A program made the position numbers and the translations under genes. A stretch of 64,000 nucleotides of DNA. Origin: Methanogenium organophilum (GTDB taxonomy: Archaea; Halobacteriota; Methanomicrobia; Methanomicrobiales; Methanomicrobiaceae). Positions 34,729 through 43,521 of the stretch are shown in pieces. The notes under the pieces are model-generated. The model did not search any database. It was not told where the DNA came from and saw only the letters and a program-made list of their open reading frames with translations. Each line of letters opens with the position of its first letter. Positions within the stretch are counted from its first letter, which is position 1. The stretch covers positions 682,001-746,000 of the forward strand of contig NZ_CP113361.1 in assembly GCF_026684035.1 (NCBI RefSeq). Direction: 5' to 3'.

Positions 34729-35280
34729 ATGGCAACAGTAACACGAAAAATGGTGGAAGACGCCGGTGTCGATGTCGATCACCTGGTCGATTTGCTGGTG
34801 AAGAATGCAGCAGCTGAACTGACGACCTTTTATTACTATACGATTCTCCGGGTTAATCTGGTTGGTCTTGACGGGGAGAACCTAAAAGAAATCGCTGAAA
34901 CTGCACGAATCGAGGACAGGAATCATTTCGAGGCACTGGTGCCCCGGATTTATGAACTGGGAGGAAAACTTCCGGCAGACATGGTGGCGTTTCACAACAT
35001 CTCCGGATGTCCGCCGGCACCCCTTCCCGATGATCCGACCGATACGATGGCAATTTTGAAAGTGCTCCTCCAGGCGGAGCAGTGTGCAGTGCGGCAGTAT
35101 ACCCATATCTGCAACCTGACAGCGGGAAAGGATCACCGGACCTATGATCTTGCACTCTCGATTCTCCATGAAGAGATCGAGCACGAATCATGGTTCTCAG
35201 AGTTCCTCGGCGAAGGGCCGTCCGGTCATTTCCTCAGGCGGGGAGAGACATCACCGTTTGTATCAAAGTTCCTTCGATAG
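34729..35280 (+). CDS. Dps-like ferritin family protein (DPSL type)
   Basis: A 183-residue ferritin-like protein. The four-helix bundle carries NAAAELTTFYYYTI, ARIEDRNHFEALVPRIYELGG and LHEEIEHESWFSEFLG, with Glu and His residues of a di-iron site. The inserted HNISGCPPAPLPDDPTD and QAEQCAVRQYTHIC have paired cysteines, the hallmark of DPSL (thioferritin) proteins, which detoxify peroxide and store iron. The 247 bases upstream hold no gene and no clear promoter. It fits an anaerobe's oxygen defence. Confidence 0.9.
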   Translation: MATVTRKMVEDAGVDVDHLVDLLVKNAAAELTTFYYYTILRVNLVGLDGENLKEIAETARIEDRNHFEALVPRIYELGGKLPADMVAFHNISGCPPAPLPDDPTDTMAILKVLLQAEQCAVRQYTHICNLTAGKDHRTYDLALSILHEEIEHESWFSEFLGEGPSGHFLRRGETSPFVSKFLR

Positions 35281-35424
35281 AGAGCACTGGACAAATTATC
35301 CCTTTTTCCAACGAGGTTCGGATCCCTTTCCAATCCGGATTCATGTAATCTCACCGGTGGAAGAGTATATCATCTGCAGGCGGAATTAGTCTCAAAACAG
35401 TCAACCGACTGAACGGGGAGTGTC

Positions 35425-36237
35425 ATGATGTGGAATTATTTTCTGGAGCAGCCACCGGTGATACAGGCACTCATCGCGGGGATCTTTACCTGGGGCATGA
35501 CAGCTCTCGGGGCTGCGACGGTATTTCTCAGCCGGGAGGTAAACCAGAAATTTCTCGATGTGATGCTGGGATTTGCGGGCGGGGTGATGATCGCCGCCAG
35601 TTTCTGGTCACTCCTTCTGCCGGCAATAGATATGTCAGTGGGACAGGGCCTCCCGGAATGGCTTCCCGCCGGAATCGGGTTCATTCTCGGAGGGGTGGCC
35701 CTCAGTTCCATTGATAAAATTCTCCCCCACCTTCATATCGGATTCCCCTCAGAAAAGGCGGAGGGCATTCCGACATCATGGCACCGGAGCACACTCCTTG
35801 TGCTTGCGATAACAATGCACAACATCCCCGAGGGGCTTGCGGTGGGTGTGGCATTCGGTGCTCTTGCGGCGGGTTCAACAGAGACCCTGGCAGCAGCCGT
35901 CGCCCTCGCGGTTGGTATCGGCATCCAGAACTTTCCGGAAGGAATGGCCATCTCAATGCCGCTCAGGAGGGAGGGATTCTCTGCCCGGCGCAGTTTCTGG
36001 TACGGGCAGCTCTCCGGCCTTGTCGAACCGGTTGCAGCCGTCATCGGAGCGGCGGCGGTCATAATCGCCCGTCCCGTCCTTCCCTATGCCCTTGCCTTTG
36101 CTGCCGGAGCGATGATCTTTGTCGTCATCGAGGAAGTTATCCCTGAGTCGCAGATTAATGGGAATGCTGACGCGGCAACCTTCGGGGCGATGCTCGGATT
36201 TGTGGTGATGATGATTTTGGATGTGGGATTGGGATGA
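35425..36237 (+). CDS. ZIP family metal transporter
   Basis: A 270-residue membrane protein with about eight hydrophobic segments. The metal path is marked by [16 protein letters not shown] near residue 131 and [17 protein letters not shown] near residue 170, both in the usual ZIP helices IV and V. A short cytosolic loop ([19 protein letters not shown]) with two His precedes them. Likely substrates are Zn2+ or other divalent cations. The ATG at 35425 has GGAG upstream; a second ATG follows directly. Confidence 0.92.
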   Translation: MMWNYFLEQPPVIQALIAGIFTWGMTALGAATVFLSREVNQKFLDVMLGFAGGVMIAASFWSLLLPAIDMSVGQGLPEWLPAGIGFILGGVALSSIDKILPHLHIGFPSEKAEGIPTSWHRSTLLVLAITMHNIPEGLAVGVAFGALAAGSTETLAAAVALAVGIGIQNFPEGMAISMPLRREGFSARRSFWYGQLSGLVEPVAAVIGAAAVIIARPVLPYALAFAAGAMIFVVIEEVIPESQINGNADAATFGAMLGFVVMMILDVGLG

Positions 36238-36422
36238 GGGAGGATTAGACAGAACAAGCATGGCCCACCCGTCCGATTCCATACGTCATCCATAACTGAA
36301 AAGCGAAGATTCATACGATTCCTGTGAGAGGTGAAAATACCCAGAACACAAAATTGACACCATAGTATTTCGCTGCACCCCTCCCAAGCACTTTTTATCC
36401 CATAGAACGGATAGTTCATTGA

Positions 36423-37586
36423 ATGGACGTCATCCTGCAGATTCTCTTCCTGCTCATCTCTGCAAAGCTCTTCGGCGAACTGGTAGAGCGGGCAGGCTAC
36501 CCGGCGCTCATCGGGGAGATTGCTGCAGGAATTCTTCTTGGCCCTTCACTCCTTGGCCTCGTTACACCAAATGAGACGCTCGAAGTCTTCGCTGATATCG
36601 GCATCATTGCACTGCTCTTTGTTAGCGGTGCGGAGATGAATCTGAAGTCATTTCTGGAGAGACGGAATGTCGCGGTCACCACCGCCGTTGCAGGCGTCCT
36701 CGTCCCCTTCGGGGGCGGAATACTGCTGGGACACCTGCTGAACCTCACCCAGACGGAGACACTCTTCCTTGCAATCGCCCTCTCCATCACCTCCATCGGT
36801 GTATCTGTACGGATACTTGTTGATTACAAGCAGTTGAACACGGTCCTCGGGACTGCTATCGTGAGTGCCGCCGTCCTTGACGACATCATCGGAATATTTC
36901 TGTTAGGCATCCTCTCCGCAGTTGCGATGCAGGGTACCACCCTCGCCGTGGATTTCCTCCCTGCGGGACTGCTTGTGGCCATCATCTTTCTCGTCCTCTT
37001 TGTCATCTTTGCACCCCGGTTGCTGCGTTGGCTCTTTGACCTGGCCCGAAAGACCGAAACGCACGAGATGGTCTATTCGGTTGCGATCATCCTCGCAATT
37101 GGGAGCGCCTGGCTCTCCCACGCGGCAGGACTGCACTATTCCATCGGTGCGTTCATCGCGGGCCTCATTCTCGGGGACCAGATCCGGAGTGACCGCCTGC
37201 TCTTTGACAGCCTGATGGACTTTGGATTCGGGTTCTTTGTAACCCTCTTCTTTGCTTCCGTCGGTCTTCTCTTCAGTTTCACACGGGAAACCTTCCTCTC
37301 CCCCTACATCATTCCCATCATCGTGGTCGCCATCGCGGGCAAAATCATCGGCGGCTATATCGGCTCCTTCCATTTTCTCCCCCGGGCGGAGGCTTTCCTC
37401 GTGGGTCTCGGAATGACACCGCGGGGGGAAATCGCCCTTGTCGTCGCCAAGGTAGCCCTCGTGGGAGGAATCATCGGGAGTGCCCTCTTCTCTGCCGTGA
37501 CCGTCATGGTGATTGTAACGATCATTGTCACCCCGCTTCTGATGAAACACGGATTTGTATGGGCAGGGATTCGCGAAAAGGAATGA
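36423..37586 (+). CDS. CPA2 family cation:proton antiporter
   Basis: A 387-residue membrane protein of about 12 segments, of the NapA/KefB type without the C-terminal TrkA-N domain. GEIAAGILLGPSLLGLV near residue 33 and the helix containing SAAVLDDIIGIFLLG, with the paired Asp residues (near 152) of the ion-binding site, are diagnostic. GLGMTPRGEIALVVAKVAL in the C-terminal half is also conserved. It probably exchanges Na+ for H+. It has no operon partner; the spacer after it is empty. Confidence 0.92.
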   Translation: MDVILQILFLLISAKLFGELVERAGYPALIGEIAAGILLGPSLLGLVTPNETLEVFADIGIIALLFVSGAEMNLKSFLERRNVAVTTAVAGVLVPFGGGILLGHLLNLTQTETLFLAIALSITSIGVSVRILVDYKQLNTVLGTAIVSAAVLDDIIGIFLLGILSAVAMQGTTLAVDFLPAGLLVAIIFLVLFVIFAPRLLRWLFDLARKTETHEMVYSVAIILAIGSAWLSHAAGLHYSIGAFIAGLILGDQIRSDRLLFDSLMDFGFGFFVTLFFASVGLLFSFTRETFLSPYIIPIIVVAIAGKIIGGYIGSFHFLPRAEAFLVGLGMTPRGEIALVVAKVALVGGIIGSALFSAVTVMVIVTIIVTPLLMKHGFVWAGIREKE

Positions 37587-38107
37587 TCCTGAAGGAAGCC
37601 TAATGAGAACCATATTCAGTTCGTTCTAATGCCGAATTGATCTCAGGAATGCCACATACCGCGACAAAACGTGAATAAAGCCACAAATAATCTCCAAAAA
37701 CGCAATTAGACCCGCTGACATCCTGCGAAATACATCCATACAGAGGGGCAGAGAGAGGTATAATCACCCGGAGAGATACTATCCATCCTCTCACATATTT
37801 TAGAGAATAACGGCCCCATATTTCTCTCAAATCTTCCGTATTTTGGCGAATACCAGTCATTATAGGTGTTTATTCAACGGGAAAATACACAGAGAGAAAT
37901 ACGTCAGGTTTAGCCTCTGATCATCCAATTCAGGAAGGCACAGAGGGCGGGAAAGAGAGAGAAAAGATAGGGGGACATTCGGGAAGGTGGAGGTCAGAAA
38001 AACTGCTCTTGTTTCCCGTTTTTCTAACCAGACAGATTGGTAGTCATGCACGATTTTACCCAACATTCCGGGCGTATTGGGGAGATTACACCATTCAAAC
38101 GTCCCGA
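37587..38107. other. Gene-free stretch between the antiporter and the CBS protein genes
   Basis: About 520 bases. The open frames here have no family resemblance and biased composition. I see no repeat, RNA gene or clear promoter. Confidence 0.5.
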
Positions 38108-38590
38108 TCAGATCTCCCCTTCTCTGACAAGAAACGCAATGATATCACACATCTCCACCAGACCGATGGAAATGCCATCGTCATCCACCACAATAACATC
38201 CGGGTGCCGGTTCTTCTCCATCGCCAGCAGCGTCTCTGCAACGGTGGCGGATCTGGGCACCGTTACATGGCTGCGGGTCATCAGATCTCCTGCATGGAGG
38301 GCTGCACTCTTGTGAAGACACTCAAGGCACCCGAGTTTCCGCCGGCTGCGAATACCCATCCCCGGCGTGATGGCAGCAAGCAGGTCCATCCTCGTGATGA
38401 TTCCAAGGAACCGCCAGTCGTCATCACAGACGATGATGTCAACACACCCTCTCCCCGTAAAAGAACGATAGATATCCGCCACCGGAGTCTCCGGGTGCAC
38501 CCGGGCAAAGTCCGTCTGCATAATTGCGGTGATCGGCGTAGTCTCGGGGTTTGATTTTCCCGCCGGTGCTCGTGTGCCATCATCTGTCAT
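38108..38590 (-). CDS. Two-CBS-domain protein
   Basis: A 160-residue stand-alone CBS pair. The first domain reads ITAIMQTDFARVHPETPVAD and ends FLGIITRMDLLAAI; the second begins HAGDLMTRSHVTVPRSAT and ends SIGLVEMCDIIAFL. Such pairs bind adenosyl ligands and act as energy sensors. No fused output domain and no obvious partner next door. The ATG at 38590 is chosen from the family-like start; an upstream Met at 38671 would add 27 unconvincing residues. Confidence 0.85.
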   Translation of the reverse strand: MTDDGTRAPAGKSNPETTPITAIMQTDFARVHPETPVADIYRSFTGRGCVDIIVCDDDWRFLGIITRMDLLAAITPGMGIRSRRKLGCLECLHKSAALHAGDLMTRSHVTVPRSATVAETLLAMEKNRHPDVIVVDDDGISIGLVEMCDIIAFLVREGEI

Positions 38591-38756
38591 GTGGATAAAG
38601 GGGGATCGGCATGGCAGAAGATATAGGTAGCGGTACTGGCGGGACGGATCCTCTGCAAAACTATGTGGCAAGTCATATCAGAATTCCAACCCGGTAATCA
38701 CCAGTATCGGGTGCTCAGCGATTGATCTTCACCTCTTTCATTCCCATATTAGGAAA

Positions 38757-39414
38757 TTACCAACGACCGCCGTCGTATGCCTGCCCGCACCGTCTGCACG
38801 GATGACCCTTCGTGGGTAGAGAATGGGGGGCGCAATCCAGTACTACGAGGAGATGGCAGAATTCTCGTGACATCGCATCCCAGGATGGCTCTCCTGCAAA
38901 CCAGTAGAGATACATGTAACAGGAGGATGCCTCCTCGAGTTTCCTGATGGCATCCCTGATTTCGTGGACGTTAAGAGAGTACGATGCAAAGACGATGTCA
39001 TATGGCGGACTGAGATCCTCATCCATGATGACGTCCTCCCACCGTTTCCATACAAGATCGATGTTGCCGATGCCTTCTTCTTAGAGATTCTCATTGAGTA
39101 CCGACCAGATTACTGTCGATGGCTCCACGGCCGTAACTTTGCGGACCTGTCGTGCAAAGGGAATAGGGAAGATGTAGGGAGGATGGCCGGCCCCCCGCCC
39201 CTCCATCGAGCACACGTGATTTGGGTGTCAGGGGAAGCCCACGGATGGTCATTTCTTTTCGCTCTCCGTTGTTCTCCTGTACCATTCTGTAAAACCTGCG
39301 TGCAGCGCCCATTTCGTCCCAGAAACTCGCATCCGTGGAATTTCGGTTCGTCTTGTGGTGCTATATCCGCGGTTCATTCCATCCCTCGCCCCAGCCAGTC
39401 GTATATACTTCCAT
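38757..39414 (-). pseudogene. Broken class I SAM-dependent methyltransferase gene
   Basis: Reading down the minus strand from an ATG at 39414, recognisable protein runs through several disruptions. The frame begins with MEVYTTGWGEGWNEPRI and meets a TAG at 39361-39363. It resumes with SFWDEMGAARRFY and the SAM motif region SRVLDGGAG (normally VLDVGAG). A frameshift near 39175-39195 shifts to PIPFARQVRKVTAVEPS. A TAA lies at 39081-39083. The frame then continues with IDLVWKRWEDVIMDEDLSPP, DIVFASYSLNVHEIRDA and YLYWFAGEPSWDAM. The end is unclear. The pieces match the order of a methyltransferase of about 220 residues, so this is a decayed gene. Confidence 0.8.
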
Positions 39415-39476
39415 ACCTGTCTTTCCTTTAAGGTGAACCTGGTTTTCTCAAATATTTGAACCGGCCGCGGATGCGG

Positions 39477-40058
39477 TCAGGATTGTTTGATGAACATCTC
39501 GGAGTAGGGTGCGAACCGCCCTGCATCGACGGGATAGGTGTACCGAATCCCGTCATTGCCGCAGACCATGGAGAGGGGGCGGGCAGATTCGATGTCAATG
39601 TCGCCATCGCTGGAAGCATACTGATCGTTCACCTCGAGGCGCTCGACTTTGCCGATTACCAGCGCATATTTTTCCCTGAGGATCTCTTCAACAAGCCTGC
39701 ATTCCATCCACGCTATTGATCCTTCAATGCCCGGCGGAGTGATAACAGATGACGGGCGGGGCACAAGACCTGCCTCCTCGAACTCGTCGACCTCAGGCGG
39801 GTAGTTTCGGGAACAGATCATCACCTCCTCCAGCATCCCCACCGGCGGAACGTTGACGACGAATTCGCCGGTTTCCCTGATGTTGTCGAGCGTATCACGA
39901 CGGATCCAGGAGGCAAGAATGATCTGGTCGAGAGGCCGGAGGATTGGGGTGATATTACCCCACGGTGCGGCGTTGCGGATCCCGGTCGTCGAGAGAGTGG
40001 AGATGAGCACCACCGGGAGGGGCAGGACGTTTTCTCTTTTATACGGCGTTAGTTGCAT
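39477..40058 (-). CDS. Flavin reductase-like FMN-binding protein
   Basis: A 193-residue protein of the flavin reductase/DIM6-NTAB family. PLPVVLISTLSTTGIRNAAP and ASWIRRDTLDNIRETGEFVV, then NVPPVGMLEEVM, follow the split-barrel FMN-binding fold. Substrate unknown; related methanogen proteins act as flavoredoxins or F420-linked reductases. It lies 51 bases after the CooC-like gene and 62 bases before the broken methyltransferase, on one strand, so the three may once have formed an operon. Confidence 0.88.
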   Translation of the reverse strand: MQLTPYKRENVLPLPVVLISTLSTTGIRNAAPWGNITPILRPLDQIILASWIRRDTLDNIRETGEFVVNVPPVGMLEEVMICSRNYPPEVDEFEEAGLVPRPSSVITPPGIEGSIAWMECRLVEEILREKYALVIGKVERLEVNDQYASSDGDIDIESARPLSMVCGNDGIRYTYPVDAGRFAPYSEMFIKQS

Positions 40059-40109
40059 GTTCTCACATCCGTTGAATGTAAATGTCGGCTAAATTCTGCA
40101 TAGTCATCA

Positions 40110-40865
40110 TCACCCTTCCAGCACCGTGACCAGTTGGTCGATTACCGGGTGTCCGTTTGTCAAAGCCTCTCCGCTGAGGCCTGCTTCCAGGATGCCGGGT
40201 TCTTGTTGGATTTCACAGATGATCCGAGAAGAATCCGTAACTTCTTCGCGCATCCGGGCCGCCATGCCCGGATCTACCTTGTTCAGCACATAATAGAGCG
40301 GGATGCCGATACCCCCTGCGATCTCTCGAATCTTCTCCGCGAGTCGCAGCGATTCAAACGATGGGTCAAGAACCATGAGGATCACATCGGCCTCCTGATC
40401 GATGCCACGTCCGAAATGCTCGATTCCCGCTTCAGTGTCTACGATAGCAATATCGTTGTCATCGAGGCGAACTCTTTGAATAATCTGCCTTGCGAGTATC
40501 CCCATCGGGCATGCACACCCCTCTCCCGCATCGTGGATCTTGCCGATGGCGACGAGCCGAATGCCATGATCTTCGGCAACGTAGTCCTTCGGAAGGCTGT
40601 CGACTTTCCATGAATCCTCTATTAGATTAACGGAAGCAATATCGGGCATCGCTGCCATTATCTTCGCCCCCACGGTTTTCTTTCCCCCGAAGTAGTCAAT
40701 CAGGTCGGCCGGTGCATCTGTACCGAGCAGGCGGTTCAGCCCGAGGTTTGATTCGTCGGTGTCGAAGACCAGCACAGAGCGGTTTCTCCGTGCATACTCG
40801 CGCGCGAGCAGGGCAACGAGCGTGCTCTTTCCACTGCCTCCTTTTCCACAAATAGCAATCTTCAT
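40110..40865 (-). CDS. cooC: CooC-like nickel-insertion ATPase
   Basis: A 251-residue MinD/Mrp-type ATPase. The deviant Walker A is ICGKGGSGKSTLVALL near residue 4, the Walker B region is IAIVDTEAGIEHFGRG and the base-recognition motif is YVLNKVD. A CXC pair in GEGCACPMG near residue 117 matches the metal-binding dimer site of CooC, which matures the nickel cluster of CO dehydrogenase. No CODH gene is in the window, so it may serve a distant enzyme or have another client. Confidence 0.88.
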   Translation of the reverse strand: MKIAICGKGGSGKSTLVALLAREYARRNRSVLVFDTDESNLGLNRLLGTDAPADLIDYFGGKKTVGAKIMAAMPDIASVNLIEDSWKVDSLPKDYVAEDHGIRLVAIGKIHDAGEGCACPMGILARQIIQRVRLDDNDIAIVDTEAGIEHFGRGIDQEADVILMVLDPSFESLRLAEKIREIAGGIGIPLYYVLNKVDPGMAARMREEVTDSSRIICEIQQEPGILEAGLSGEALTNGHPVIDQLVTVLEG

Positions 40866-41586
40866 CTTTTTTTCTTCCTTCGTTCGTTAGTTTCGGTGTA
40901 CCTGCGTAACATCGTCAACTTAGTAGTGATAATACATTAATTAGTAACACTTGGTATGAATATTTACACTGCTCACCGGGGAGATGTTTTTGCTCGTCAT
41001 CGACCGGACATGGAGAGTGGTGATCTGTTGTTGAACATCGATTTCCTCAAGCGGGCGGGAATGGACACAAAGTGCAACGCGCGGCCGGACATCGAGCGAC
41101 ATGACATCAGGGCTCCTACCCTGTGGCCCAGTACGCCCACCTGGACAAACCTTACGCACCCTCAAAAAGAAGGAGCTACGGCTGCTCTGGCAGAACACCT
41201 GGATGGAGCATGACGCTACCGGGGACCCATGTCCGGTGCTCAGGCTGCCGTTAAGGGCTCGTACAGGAACGGCTGCTCTCCTTCTACAACAGCTTGAAGA
41301 AGTCCGATGAGACACGAACGGTTGATGTCAACATTCTCCATGACCGGGAGATGACGTGGATGATTACGTTGCATATTAGGCAGAAATGGTGAGGCCAGTG
41401 TGGGTGGGGAGACTAATTGATTTTGAAAAGGGTTGCATCATTGACCAAACGGTATATTGATTGAAAAGCGACCGTAAATGGTGGGAGAGATTTTCGGCAA
41501 TCAATAATCCCATTTGAAGTACATTATCTGTTTATCGAGTGTAACCTGTTTTTCAGGAAAAACACTGTTTGATTTCTAAAGGCTGG
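40866..41586. other. Gene-poor stretch ahead of cooC holding a gene remnant
   Basis: About 720 bases without an intact gene. The part next to cooC should hold its promoter (AT-rich, 40866-40960), but no single TATA box stands out. The centre holds the broken frame described separately at 41090-41392. Confidence 0.4.
41090..41392 (+). pseudogene. Broken gene of unknown family
   Basis: Protein-like sequence can be followed only by changing frame. It reads GSYPVAQYAHLDKPYAPSK, then after a shift KKKELRLLWQNTWMEHD, then after another shift LPGTHVRCSGCR and an in-frame TAA. After that come GLVQERLLSFYNSLKKSDET, RTVDVNILHDREMTWM and ITLHIRQKW, ending at TGA 41390-41392. The CSGC pair suggests a metal site. 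I do not recognise the family. The frames and the upstream limit are estimates. Confidence 0.4.
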
Positions 41587-42420
41587 TTATTTCTTTTCAT
41601 CCGCCGGACAATTATCCTTTTCCAGGAGCTGTTCCAGCTCTTCGATGCGGCTCATAATCTCTGTTTCTATCTTCTCCCGATCCCGTATCAGCTGCCTTAG
41701 TTCCGCAATATTCCGGGCAACCTGATCGTCTCCCCCCAACGGCTGTTCCGGAGAACTCTCCTCGATCTCCGGGGGGGTTAGCAGTTTGCTTGATATCAGA
41801 CCGGCAAACGTCGCAAAGACGGCTACCCCTGTTGTCAGCACCAGAATTCCCACCAACCGGCCGACGGGCGTCACCGGATACCGATCCCCGTAACCTACCG
41901 TGGTAATAGAGACATACGCCCACCATATCGCATCGCTGGCGGTGATGATATTTGCAGATGGTGACCCTTGTTCTGCCTGCAGGACCAAAAACGCTCCGGA
42001 TTCGATGATCAGGAGAACCATTAATACCACGATGTATACTGCTGATTCGGCCCGGTTCCGGGAAAGGTACATTCTGATATACCCGGACCCGTACTTGTGC
42101 ACAATCCGGTATGCCTTGTATATCCGGAACAGCCGGAAGATTCGGAACATCGGTATGACGGCCAGTAGGTCAGCCCAGCCATAATCACGCAAAAAGTAAT
42201 AGGAGCGGGACGGAGCTGTACCTAATCTGATGCCGAAGTCAGAGATAAAAAGCAGGGTAAGAACAGCGTTGATAATGAAGACCACGTTGACTGCATCCTG
42301 GTCGACTCCCGGAATATTGGAGAGAACCATATTGAAAACGGAAAGTATCGAAACGGCGGCGATGAATATTTCATATCCCAGGTCCAGTTGCTCTCTGCGC
42401 TTAATATGTATCATCAACAC
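41587..42420 (-). CDS. Voltage-gated-type potassium channel
   Basis: A 277-residue six-segment channel. S1-S3 occupy residues 15-105. S4 is an arginine-spaced helix (MFRIFRLFRIYKAYRIVHK near 90-108). The selectivity filter TTVGYGD near residue 176 sits between S5 and S6. The last 55 residues are charged and helical (coiled coil likely: RQLIRDREKIETEIMSRIEE). The start is GTG at 42420 or ATG at 42414. A TATA-like CTTAATAT centred near 42450 would give a leaderless or nearly leaderless RNA. Confidence 0.92.
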   Translation of the reverse strand: MLMIHIKRREQLDLGYEIFIAAVSILSVFNMVLSNIPGVDQDAVNVVFIINAVLTLLFISDFGIRLGTAPSRSYYFLRDYGWADLLAVIPMFRIFRLFRIYKAYRIVHKYGSGYIRMYLSRNRAESAVYIVVLMVLLIIESGAFLVLQAEQGSPSANIITASDAIWWAYVSITTVGYGDRYPVTPVGRLVGILVLTTGVAVFATFAGLISSKLLTPPEIEESSPEQPLGGDDQVARNIAELRQLIRDREKIETEIMSRIEELEQLLEKDNCPADEKK

Positions 42421-42616
42421 TCACAACAAAAAAACCGGCTCATTGCATATTAAGGCTCTTATTTTAATGAAGGAATCTCTCCCCCGAACGGGTGCCTACT
42501 GAAAGAAGCGCCCATATGCATATCTCAATGACCAAAAGAACGAATCATATACGGCAGAGAATTGTTGCAGTATCCTGAATATTCCCGGACGAGTGATAAA
42601 ACAGACATAATGATGA

Positions 42617-42689
42617 ATACCCCCGGGCGGATTCGAACCGCCGTAACCAGCTCCAAAGGCTGGTATGATTGACCACTACACCACGGGGG
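42617..42689 (-). tRNA. tRNA-Gln (anticodon TTG)
   Basis: A complete 73-base cloverleaf on the minus strand. Acceptor arms ACCCCCG and CGGGGGT pair fully, with discriminator A. The anticodon stem CCAGC/GCTGG encloses loop CTTTGGA, with TTG at positions 34-36. The T arm is GGCGG-TTCGAAT-CCGCC. No encoded CCA and no intron. Confidence 0.96.
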
Positions 42690-42841
42690 TATGTTGGCAC
42701 TACAGCGTGCCTTTCTGCCACGCTTTCTGTGCCTGAATCTATTTCTTCTGCAACAATTTTAGTGTTTCCCGAAAATGGACGGGATCGAGGAGGAGTCCCA
42801 CAGGCAGAGAAGCCACACGGGACTGTCTTTTCCGTTGCCGG

Positions 42842-43258
42842 TCACCCCACCCGCGTCACCCTGAGCTCTACATCCTTCCCAATAAGCCTGATGAGTCGGA
42901 ACTCCACATCCACCGTCCGCGACTCCCCCGGAGCAAACGAACCAGCATCAATCTCCTGTGAGGAAAGAACCGTCTCGCCGCCGCCGGTTATATCCAGGAG
43001 ATCTGCCTGCAGGCGGACATCCTTCACGGAAAAAATCGCGGTGTTTTTTATTGTTACCGGATAGGACGCAAAATTTGGCCCGATGTTTCCGTCACCGGTC
43101 GTGATCACAATACCCTCTTCCAACGATGATATGTTTCCTTTGGTGGAAAATGAGGAACAACCCGCAGCCATTACACCACAGATCACCACACATACCAGTA
43201 TACCTATAAAGGCGGCATTTCCCCCCGCCGCCTTCGGATGCGTTTCCCTGTCTTTCAT
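42842..43258 (-). CDS. Small exported lipoprotein with immunoglobulin-like domain
   Basis: A 138-residue protein. A charged start is followed by a hydrophobic segment (FIGILVCVVICGVMAAGC) ending in a lipobox cysteine near residue 34. The rest is beta-rich (ITTGDGNIGPNFASYPVTIK, SFAPGESRTVDVEFRLI), resembling small archaeal surface domains such as FxLYD or CARDB types. Anchored outside the cell membrane. Function unknown. A 150-base gap separates it from tRNA-Gln. Confidence 0.8.
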   Translation of the reverse strand: MKDRETHPKAAGGNAAFIGILVCVVICGVMAAGCSSFSTKGNISSLEEGIVITTGDGNIGPNFASYPVTIKNTAIFSVKDVRLQADLLDITGGGETVLSSQEIDAGSFAPGESRTVDVEFRLIRLIGKDVELRVTRVG

Positions 43259-43490
43259 ATTCAGGACCCCCGGTCATGAACAGTTCTGTTGTATCTGTCA
43301 CCAGCACTGCTGTACCATATCAGCATAGCTATGCATCATCTGGTTACATGCAGGTATTTGAATTAGCTTTACATCAAACATACGATTATCTCCGGATACT
43401 GCGTCAGGATGGGGATCACGGCACCAAACCAACCCCCCACCATGCACCAAATATTTAAATTGACCTGATCCGGCACAGATGGTTGATTAC

Positions 43491-43498
43491 TATAAATA
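43491..43498 (+). promoter_or_regulatory. TATA box of the leuCDB operon, probable leaderless transcript
   Basis: TATAAATA centred about 27 bases before the leuC ATG at 43522. No ribosome binding site lies between. A second AT-rich string at 43449-43459 could be an alternative promoter. Confidence 0.45.
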
Positions 43499-43521
43499 CC
43501 ATATACTGTAATGAATAGCCA

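Noticed and set aside
34506-34817. 103-residue frame ahead of the Dps-like gene
   Set aside because: It runs into the Dps-like gene in another frame, shows no family resemblance, and has intergenic-type composition.
37600-38066. Minus-strand frames of 68-86 residues
   Set aside because: No start signals, no family resemblance, unusual composition; treated as spacer.
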